A DNA stretch of 64,000 nt from contig NZ_JAUSUK010000001.1 of assembly GCF_030813515.1 (NCBI RefSeq), positions 1,178,001-1,242,000 on the forward strand, read 5' to 3'. The position numbers and the translations under genes are program-made. Shown here piece by piece: positions 57,501-64,000 of this stretch (position 1 is the first letter of the stretch; the number at the start of each line of letters is the position of its first letter). The notes under the pieces were generated by a model. The model made no database searches, was not told the origin of the DNA, and saw only the letters and a list, made by a program, of their open reading frames with translations. This stretch comes from Rhodopseudomonas julia. Its GTDB lineage: Bacteria; Pseudomonadota; Alphaproteobacteria; Rhizobiales; Afifellaceae.

Positions 57501-58781
57501 TTACGACTGGAAATCGAGGCGATCGAGCATCCGCTGTGTGATCAGACATATGCCACTGTCGGTGCGGCGGAAGCGGCGCGCATCTTCTTCCGGATCCTCG
57601 CCGACGACGAGGCCGCGCGGAATCACCACACCGCGGTCGATGACGACATTGGTGAGCCGGGCATGCCGGTTGATCGTGGTATGCGGCAGCGCAACGGTTC
57701 GGCAAAGCTCGCTGTAGGAATGGGCGTGGACGCCGGTGAACAAGAGCGATTTGTCGATGCGCGCACCCGACAGGATGCAGCCGCCGGAAACCAGCGAGCT
57801 CACGGCCGAGCCGCGGCGGCCCTCCTCGTCGTGAACGAACTTCGCTGGCGGCGTGACCTCGCTGTAGGTCCAGATCGGCCAGTTGTGATCGTAAAGGTCG
57901 AGGCCGGGGACGAAATCGGTGAGATCGATATTGGCTTCCCAGAAGGCATCGATGGTGCCCACGTCACGCCAATAGGGCTCCGGCTCCGCCCCCGACATCA
58001 CACAGGATTCGGCAAAGCGATGCGCCACCGCACCGCCTTCCTTGACGATCCGGGGAATGATGTCATGGCCGAAATCGTGGCTTGAGTCCGGATCGTCGGC
58101 GTCGCGCCGCAGATGTTCAAACAGCACCTTCGTATGGAAAACGTAGATGCCCATCGAAGCGAGCGCGAGGTCCGGATTGTCCGGCATGGCCGGGGGATCT
58201 GCCGGCTTTTCGACGAAATCGACTATGCGGTTGCTGGCGTCGACATGCATGACGCCGAAGCCCGTCGCTTCCATGCGCGGCACGGCGATGCACCCGACGG
58301 TGACCTCCGCCCCGCTGTCGACATGCTGAGCCAGCATGATCTCATAATCCATCTTGTAGACGTGATCGCCCGCAAGGATGATGATCAGTTCCGGCCCATA
58401 GTCTTCCACAATATCGATATTTTGCGTCACCGCATCGGCGGTTCCGACATACCATTTGTCTTCGGCCACACGCTGGGAGGCGGGCAAGAGATCGAACGTC
58501 TCGTTGCGCTCCGGGCGAAAGAAATTCCAACCCCGGTTGAGATGCCGGATTAGGCTGTGGGCCTTGTATTGTGTGGCAACCGCGATGCGCTTGATGCCGG
58601 AATTCAGCGCATTCGACAGCGCGAAGTCGATGATTCTGCTCTTGCCGCCGAAATAGACGGCCGGCTTCGCCCGATTGTCCGTCAGCTCCATCAGACGGCT
58701 GCCCCGGCCCCCCGCCAGGACAAAAGCCATCGTGCGCCGGGCCAAGCGGCCGCCCAGCGCATCCGGATCGATTCTGCTCAT
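57501..58781 (-). CDS. glgC: Glucose-1-phosphate adenylyltransferase
   Basis: A 426-residue ADP-glucose pyrophosphorylase and the committed step of glycogen synthesis. It has [26 protein letters not shown] (nucleotide and activator site), [23 protein letters not shown] with catalytic Asp, VEKPADPP, and a left-handed beta-helix C-terminal domain ([20 protein letters not shown]). ATG 58781 follows GGGGGAG. A 142 bp gap after malQ may hold a separate promoter. Confidence 0.96.
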   Translation of the reverse strand: MSRIDPDALGGRLARRTMAFVLAGGRGSRLMELTDNRAKPAVYFGGKSRIIDFALSNALNSGIKRIAVATQYKAHSLIRHLNRGWNFFRPERNETFDLLPASQRVAEDKWYVGTADAVTQNIDIVEDYGPELIIILAGDHVYKMDYEIMLAQHVDSGAEVTVGCIAVPRMEATGFGVMHVDASNRIVDFVEKPADPPAMPDNPDLALASMGIYVFHTKVLFEHLRRDADDPDSSHDFGHDIIPRIVKEGGAVAHRFAESCVMSGAEPEPYWRDVGTIDAFWEANIDLTDFVPGLDLYDHNWPIWTYSEVTPPAKFVHDEEGRRGSAVSSLVSGGCILSGARIDKSLLFTGVHAHSYSELCRTVALPHTTINRHARLTNVVIDRGVVIPRGLVVGEDPEEDARRFRRTDSGICLITQRMLDRLDFQS

Positions 58782-58923
58782 TGAAAATCTCCCCCGCCGA
58801 ACCATCCCCCGCCGGCGCGCGAACATACCATGGGACGAACGCAAGCGAGGCTCAAGGGCGAGGTCGCGTTCTGCGTGAAGGTCTTAAGGCTGCACATCGA
58901 GTTCCCGCAAAGGCATCACCGCG

Positions 58924-60756
58924 TCACTGCTGCGGCCTTTCTTCGCGGAGAGCTTCGATCGTGCGCCGATAGAGCTCACTGCTGCGCAATTCGTCGAGAT
59001 CGACAGGAAGGCGCCGGCGCCAATTCGGGTGTTCGTCCATCGTCCCCGGCACATTGAGCTGATCGCGTGCTCCAGCGAGATCGTCGAGGGAGACGGCAAA
59101 AAGCCGCGAAGGGCTTCGTGCGACAAGCGTCGAAATGCGCACGGCCGCCTCGCCGGCGGAGACTTCCGCATCGTCGGCGTCGATCTCGCCAAGCCCGTGT
59201 TCGGCAAGGAGGCGCCGCACCGCCCCGCGATCAGCCGCCCGCTGCTGCCTTTCGCTATCCGCCTGGTCTGGGCGCAAGAGATCGAGCCCCAGACGCACAT
59301 CGATGTCGTGCCCGGTCCACCAGCCGAGAAGGCTCGGCGTATCGTGGGTCGTGACACAGGCAAGTGCGGCCGGCGGATATTCCTGCGGCCCGCGGAAACG
59401 GCTTTCCTCGCGTTCGAAGAGAAAGACCTTATAGGCGTGCAGCGCCGTGTCGCGCATCACTTCGCGGAAACCATCCGGCACCACGCCCAGATCTTCGCCG
59501 ATCACCAGGCTCTCATAGGCCTGTGACACCTCGGCCAGCACGGCGAGCATCGCCGTCAGCGGATAGCGCATATAGGCGCCCTTCGCCGGGCCGAGTCCCT
59601 GCGGGATCCAGAACTGGCGGTAGAGGCCCATCGCATGGTCGATGCGGATCGCTCCGGCATGGCACATCAGGCTGTCGAGCAGGGCGCGGAACGGCTTAAG
59701 ATCGTCTTCCAAGAGTCCCGCGGGCGATAGCGGCGCGAGGCCCCAATCCTGGCCATTGGCGTTGAAATAGTCGGGTGGTGCGCCGACGGTCATGCCATTC
59801 ACGGTCGTGCGGGTGTCGGTCCAGGTGGCCGAACCGTCGGGGGCGACACCAACGGCGAGATCGAGGTAGAGGCCGATCCGCATCCCAGCGCGCCGCGCCC
59901 GCCGCTGTGCTTCGGCAAGCTGCGTATCGGCGGTGAACTGCAGCCACATCTGAAAGAGAACGGCATCGCTGTTTTCTTCCGCATAGCCACGAGAGGCAGC
60001 GCTTTCCGGGCTGTGGAAATCGTCACCCCAGATGTGCCAGCCGCCAGGCGTCGGTGACGCGAGCCCGCCGAGCGACAAGGCCTCAAACAAGGCGTGATCG
60101 TAAAGCGCCTGGCCGCCGCGCTCGCGAAACCGCGCGAAATCCTGATCGATCAGGATCCGCTCGCGCTCGCGGTTGAAAATCCGCCATAACGCCGCGAGCT
60201 TGTGCCGCGTCACGCCGGGATAATCGACGAGCGTTGCGGCACGCGCCTCATCGAGCCAGCCTTGCGGCGGCTGGTCTTCCTGCGAGAAACCGGGCACGTC
60301 GTCGACCGCGATATAAAGCGGGTTCAGAAAACGCCGGCTCGAGGGATAAAAGGGGCTCACCCGTTCCGGCAGGGCCAGGAACAGGGCGTGCAGCGGATTG
60401 ACGCCCAAAAAGTCGGCACCATCGGCAGCGAGCATTTCCGCAAGCCGTGCCAGATCCTCAAAGTCGCCCATCCCCCAGTTGCGCGAGGTGCGCAGCCCAT
60501 AAAGCTGGCACGCCACGCCCCAGCAGCGGCCTTCTTCAAGAAACCCGGGCACGAAACAGCGCGCATTCGGCGCCGCCAGGCCACCGAGAGCCGGCCGCAG
60601 GCTCTGCCTTTCGCCGGTCTCCGAGACGTCGACGCCAAGAGCAGTCAGGATCGCCGCCTTGGTTTCGTCGCCAGCGAAGACTTCTTCGCCTGACAATGCC
60701 CAATAGCGCGTCTCGATCCCGAGGGCGTCGGCCAGCCTGTCGAGAGTGTCACTCAT
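58924..60756 (-). CDS. malQ: 4-alpha-glucanotransferase (amylomaltase)
   Basis: A 610-residue GH77 enzyme that transfers maltooligosaccharide segments. It has RNWGMGDFEDLARL, GVNPLHALFLALPE, SPFYPSSRRFLNPLYI, the catalytic RIDHAMGLYRQFWIP (Asp), GEDLGVVP (Glu) and TTHDTPSLLGWW (Asp). The N-terminal 75 residues form the divergent MalQ extension. Its presence inside the glycogen operon suggests recycling of the short chains released by GlgX. It lies 57 bp after glgX. Confidence 0.94.
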   Translation of the reverse strand: MSDTLDRLADALGIETRYWALSGEEVFAGDETKAAILTALGVDVSETGERQSLRPALGGLAAPNARCFVPGFLEEGRCWGVACQLYGLRTSRNWGMGDFEDLARLAEMLAADGADFLGVNPLHALFLALPERVSPFYPSSRRFLNPLYIAVDDVPGFSQEDQPPQGWLDEARAATLVDYPGVTRHKLAALWRIFNRERERILIDQDFARFRERGGQALYDHALFEALSLGGLASPTPGGWHIWGDDFHSPESAASRGYAEENSDAVLFQMWLQFTADTQLAEAQRRARRAGMRIGLYLDLAVGVAPDGSATWTDTRTTVNGMTVGAPPDYFNANGQDWGLAPLSPAGLLEDDLKPFRALLDSLMCHAGAIRIDHAMGLYRQFWIPQGLGPAKGAYMRYPLTAMLAVLAEVSQAYESLVIGEDLGVVPDGFREVMRDTALHAYKVFLFEREESRFRGPQEYPPAALACVTTHDTPSLLGWWTGHDIDVRLGLDLLRPDQADSERQQRAADRGAVRRLLAEHGLGEIDADDAEVSAGEAAVRISTLVARSPSRLFAVSLDDLAGARDQLNVPGTMDEHPNWRRRLPVDLDELRSSELYRRTIEALREERPQQ

Positions 60757-60813
60757 TCCTTCGCCCTTTCGCCGAGGTCAGCCTCGGTCTCTTTGGTCAG
60801 CTTTCACGGAGGA

Positions 60814-62889
60814 TCATCCCTCGAGAAGGATCATCGAACGCGCCGTCATGGTCACCTCCGAGTCAGGTGCAAATTCCGCGCCGCCGACTTCGCCATGAAC
60901 GGTTTCAAGCCGCCTCTGCCACATCTCCACACCCTTCGCGGCCGGCAGCCGGAAACTCAAATCGTTCGGCGCCGCGTTTATGAGGATCAACACGCAGCTG
61001 GTGCCTTCGTCGCACAGCATCAGGCCGACGCATTTGCGTAAACCGTCCTGCCAATCCTCCGCAGCCATGAAGCCGCCTTCGGGCTTCAGCCATTGAACGT
61101 TGGGGATGTCGCGGCCAGGAACCTCCTCGCCGTGCAGGAAGCGGGTCTGGCGCAAAAGCGGATGGGCTTTGCGGAAGGCGATCGCGGACGCGGTGAAGTC
61201 CCGCAAGGCAAGATCACGTTCCGGCAGATCGGCCCATTTCATCCAGCTCGTCTCGTTGTCCTGGCAATAGGCGTTGTTGTTGCCGTTTTGCGTGCGCCCC
61301 TGCTCGTCTCCCATGACGATCATCGGCGTGCCCTGGGAGAGAAGAAGGGTCAGAAGAAAATTGCGCCGCTGCTGATCGCGCAGCTGCAGGATGTCCGGAT
61401 CGTCCGTCGGACCTTCGACGCCGCAATTCCAGCTGCGGTTGTCGTCGTGACCGTCGCGGCTGTCCTCGCCATTCTCTTCGTTGTGTTTGTGATTGTAGGA
61501 GACGAGGTCGTTCAGCGTGAAACCGTCATGCGCGGTGATGAGATTGATGCTCGCCCACGGTTTGCGGCCACGATGTTCGAAGAGGTCGGCGAAGCCGAGA
61601 AGGCTGCGTGCGAGATCGGGCAGCAGCCCGTCATCGCCCTTCCAGAAGGACCGAACGACATCTCGGTAGGCGCCGTTCCATTCCGTCCAGCCGGGAGGAA
61701 AATTGCCGAGCTGATAGCCGCCCGGTCCGATATCCCAGGGCTCGGCAATCAGCTTGGTGCGCGACAGAACCGGATCCTGGCGGATGGCATCGAAGAAAGC
61801 CGCATCGTTGTGGAAGGTGTCGCGGTCGCGCCCAAGAGCCGTTGCGAGATCGAAACGGAAGCCGTCGACATGGCATTCCTCGACCCAATAGCGCAGCGAA
61901 TCGGTGACCATCTGCAGAACGCGCGGATGGCGCAGATTGAGCGTATTGCCGGTGCCGGTCGTGTCGAAATAGTACCGCGGGTCGTCGCCGAGAATATAAT
62001 AGCTCGCATTGTCGATGCCCCGGAACGACAAGGTGGGCCCGAGCCGGTTGCCTTCTGCGGTGTGGTTATAGACCACATCGAGGATTACCTCGATATTCGC
62101 CTCGTGCAGCTTGCGCACCATGGTCTTGAATTCATGGATGCCGGCCCCGGGCGAGATGAAGCGAGGCGCCGGGGCGAAGAAGGCCGCAGTATTATAGCCC
62201 CAATAGTTCGACAGGCCTTTGCGCACCAAAAATTCATCGTCGAAGAAGGCATGTACCGGCATCAGCTCGATCGCCGTAACGCCGAGCTTCACCAGGTGGT
62301 CGATGACATCCGGATCGGTCAGACCGCCGAAAGTGCCGCGCACCGGTCCCGGGATTTCCGGATGCAGCGCCGTCAGGCCGCCGACATGCGCCTCATAGAT
62401 GATCGTATCCGACCACGGCGTCTTCGGCGCCACGTCGGGACCCCAGGTCACGGCCGGGTCGATGACCACGCATTTGGGCATCGAGCGCGCCGAATCGCGC
62501 CGGTCGAAGGAGAGGTCCCCCCGCGAAGACGACACGCGATAGCCGAAACAGGCCTCGTGCCAACGCAATTCGCCGTAGAGCGCCTTGGCGTAGGGATCGA
62601 TCAGAAGCTTGTGTGGATTGAAACGATGGCCGGCCTTCGGCTCATACGGCCCGTAGACGCGATAGCCGTAAAGCTGGCCGGGACGCAGGTCCGGAAAATA
62701 GCCGTGCCAAACCTCATGCGTGTGTTCGGGCAGAGGGATACGTTCGAGCTCGCGTCGTCCTTGCCGGTCAAACAGGCACAGCTCGACCTTTTCGGCGTGT
62801 GCCGAAAAGAGGGCAAAATTGACGCCAGAGCCGTCCCAGGTCGCCCCCAATGGATGGGGCGTACCGGGCCTCACGCGAAGCCGCGACAT
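60814..62889 (-). CDS. glgX: Glycogen debranching enzyme GlgX
   Basis: A 691-residue GH13 enzyme hydrolysing alpha-1,6 branches of limit dextrin. The N-terminal CBM48 domain (GTPHPLGATWDGSGVNFALFSAHAEKVELCLFD) precedes the barrel with DVVYNHTAEG, GFRFDLATALGR (nucleophile), IAEPWDIGPGGYQ (acid/base) and ITAHDGFTLNDLVSYNHKHNEENGE. The long NRSWNCGVEG loop is GlgX-type. It lies 36 bp after glgB. Confidence 0.95.
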   Translation of the reverse strand: MSRLRVRPGTPHPLGATWDGSGVNFALFSAHAEKVELCLFDRQGRRELERIPLPEHTHEVWHGYFPDLRPGQLYGYRVYGPYEPKAGHRFNPHKLLIDPYAKALYGELRWHEACFGYRVSSSRGDLSFDRRDSARSMPKCVVIDPAVTWGPDVAPKTPWSDTIIYEAHVGGLTALHPEIPGPVRGTFGGLTDPDVIDHLVKLGVTAIELMPVHAFFDDEFLVRKGLSNYWGYNTAAFFAPAPRFISPGAGIHEFKTMVRKLHEANIEVILDVVYNHTAEGNRLGPTLSFRGIDNASYYILGDDPRYYFDTTGTGNTLNLRHPRVLQMVTDSLRYWVEECHVDGFRFDLATALGRDRDTFHNDAAFFDAIRQDPVLSRTKLIAEPWDIGPGGYQLGNFPPGWTEWNGAYRDVVRSFWKGDDGLLPDLARSLLGFADLFEHRGRKPWASINLITAHDGFTLNDLVSYNHKHNEENGEDSRDGHDDNRSWNCGVEGPTDDPDILQLRDQQRRNFLLTLLLSQGTPMIVMGDEQGRTQNGNNNAYCQDNETSWMKWADLPERDLALRDFTASAIAFRKAHPLLRQTRFLHGEEVPGRDIPNVQWLKPEGGFMAAEDWQDGLRKCVGLMLCDEGTSCVLILINAAPNDLSFRLPAAKGVEMWQRRLETVHGEVGGAEFAPDSEVTMTARSMILLEG

Positions 62890-62925
62890 GCATTGATCCT
62901 TCTAAAAAGAAAGCCGAAATAGGTT

Positions 62926-64000
62926 TCAGGGCTGGTATCTCAAGACGATCACGCCGAGTGGCGGCAGGGTGAGAGCGGCCGACGCCGGCTGACCATGCCA
63001 TCCGACCTCCTCGGCCCGCACTTCGCCGTCATTGCCGACATTGGAGCCGCCATAGACGCCCGCATCGGTGTTGAGGCATTCCTGCCAACGCCCCTGGAAG
63101 GGCAGACCGACCCGATAGCCATGCCGTACGACCGGCGTGAAGTTGCAGATGACGGCAACGACATCCTCGCCGCGCTCGCCGCGCCGCAGATAGGAAAAGA
63201 CGCTCTGATCGGCATCGGACGCGTCGATCCATTGGAAACCGGCCGGCTCGCAATCGCGCTGATGGAGTGCGGGCACATCGCGATAAAGATGGTTGAGGTC
63301 ACGTACCAGCCGCTGCATGCCCGCATGGCCCTCGCCGCCGAGGAGATGCCAGTCGAGCGACTGATCGTGGTTCCATTCCCGCTCCTGGGCAAATTCGCAG
63401 CCCATGAAAATCAGTTTCTTGCCGGGATGCGTCCACATGAAGCCGAAATAGGCTCGGAGATTGGCGAAGCGCTGCCACTCGTCGCCCGGCATTTTACCGA
63501 GGAGCGAGCCCTTGCCATGCACCACTTCATCGTGGCTGATCGGCAGAACGAAATTCTCCGAGAACGCGTAGAGCAGGCCGAAGGTCATCTGGTGATGATG
63601 GTAACGGCGATGCACCGGGTCGTTGTGGATGTAGGCGAGCGTGTCGTGCATCCAGCCCATGTTCCACTTGTAGCCGAAGCCGAGGCCGCCCGTTTCGACA
63701 GGCCGCGACACGCCCGGCCAGGCCGTCGATTCCTCGGCAAAGGTCGTCGCGCCCTCGAAGCCGCCGAAGACGTTGGTGTTGGTGTCGCGCAGGAAGGAAA
63801 TGGCTTCCAGGTTTTCGCGGCCGCCATGGACATTGGGAACCCAGTCGCCCGGCTCGCGGCTATAGTCGAGGTAGAGCATGGAGGCCACGGCATCGACGCG
63901 CAGCCCGTCGATGTGGAATTCGTCCATCCAGTAAAGGGCGTTCGCTTCCAGGAAGTTGCGCACCTCCCGCCGGCCGAAATTGTAGATGAGCGTGTTCCAG
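62926..64000 (-). CDS. glgB: 1,4-alpha-glucan branching enzyme GlgB, C-terminal half
   Basis: The frame enters from beyond the right edge, and about 358 C-terminal residues are visible. It begins [20 protein letters not shown] and continues with [20 protein letters not shown] (nucleophile Asp), [15 protein letters not shown] (acid/base Glu), [26 protein letters not shown] (third Asp) and [21 protein letters not shown], all GlgB signatures. The C-terminal beta domain ends at [12 protein letters not shown]. The GTG at 63963 is internal, not a start. It is the first visible gene of the glycogen operon. Confidence 0.96.
   Translation of the reverse strand, partial: WNTLIYNFGRREVRNFLEANALYWMDEFHIDGLRVDAVASMLYLDYSREPGDWVPNVHGGRENLEAISFLRDTNTNVFGGFEGATTFAEESTAWPGVSRPVETGGLGFGYKWNMGWMHDTLAYIHNDPVHRRYHHHQMTFGLLYAFSENFVLPISHDEVVHGKGSLLGKMPGDEWQRFANLRAYFGFMWTHPGKKLIFMGCEFAQEREWNHDQSLDWHLLGGEGHAGMQRLVRDLNHLYRDVPALHQRDCEPAGFQWIDASDADQSVFSYLRRGERGEDVVAVICNFTPVVRHGYRVGLPFQGRWQECLNTDAGVYGGSNVGNDGEVRAEEVGWHGQPASAALTLPPLGVIVLRYQP

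Noticed and set aside
61093-62922. 609-codon open frame on the plus strand
   Set aside because: It is exactly antisense to glgX, which has all GH13 motifs. High GC makes stop codons rare in the antisense frame, and the translation shows no domain.

Overview
The window is a 64 kb chromosomal segment with high GC content and dense coding. Gene content and order point to an alphaproteobacterium of the Hyphomicrobiales (Rhizobiales). The pointers are a RegB/RegA (ActS/ActR) redox two-component pair, an MbfA-type membrane ferritin, MmcB, the runs rnd-lptC-lptA-lptB-rpoN and nfuA-tsaB-rimI-plsC-miaB-phoH-ybeY-corC, and a rhizobial-style glycogen operon. A purple non-sulfur relative is possible, but the window alone does not fix the genus. 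I see no phage genes, transposases, CRISPR arrays or rRNA. There is one tRNA, tRNA-Leu(CAG).

Layout. 1-4.3 kb: the start of a proline-rich exported protein running off the left edge, a DUF1328 membrane peptide, a stress-type SDR, a LysR regulator facing an L,D-transpeptidase lipoprotein, and a LysE exporter. 4.3-10 kb: lepA, then three tandem GT87/DUF2029 membrane glycosyltransferase-like paralogues. 10-17.8 kb: an OmpW porin with an FNR-type box, a Pmp3 peptide, class II photolyase, mmcB, regB/regA, dapB, gpmA and a hemerythrin protein. 18-25.7 kb: an aldo/keto reductase, mbfA, a YiiX-like hydrolase, and the LPS-transport/sigma-54 cluster. 26-35.4 kb: a GFA-family protein, an L,D-transpeptidase/DsbA-like pair, a P-type proton ATPase, and a divergent amine or amino-acid cluster (PuuR-like regulator; ABC binding protein, permease and ATPase; FAD oxidase). 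35.5-42.6 kb: tRNA-Leu and the corC-to-nfuA housekeeping cluster. 42.7-48.9 kb: an O-methyltransferase, an AraC/alkyltransferase fusion, DUF2244, nth, cysK, an orphan membrane protein and a GH13 enzyme. 49-54.3 kb: proVWX osmoprotectant uptake, dut and an ETHE1-like hydrolase. 54.4-64 kb: the glycogen operon glgB-glgX-malQ-glgC-glgA-pgm, cut off inside glgB.

How the parts work together. Cell-envelope functions recur: two L,D-transpeptidases, LPS transport, OmpW, the GT87 set and PlsC. So do stress and repair functions: photolyase, MmcB, Nth, alkyltransferase, Dut, the Pmp3 and DUF1328 peptides, and the SDR. Three stress-linked genes (DUF1328, Pmp3, SDR) carry upstream GGAAC-N16/17-GTT-like sequences typical of the alphaproteobacterial general-stress sigma factor EcfG. 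Redox regulation appears as RegB/RegA and an FNR-type box before ompW.

The most interesting signals are regulatory DNA and small genes. They are a matched pair of TTCAT-N4-ATGAA operators 148 bp apart around the PuuR-like regulator, a 10-bp-arm inverted repeat about four helical turns from the FNR-type box, a GGTTATGG/CCATAACC repeat between lysR and the transpeptidase gene, a Cys-rich micro-ORF where fur usually lies, and a 48-codon ORF with a good ribosome-binding site in an otherwise empty 480 bp gap. All functional calls come from reading motifs by eye; no database search was run.
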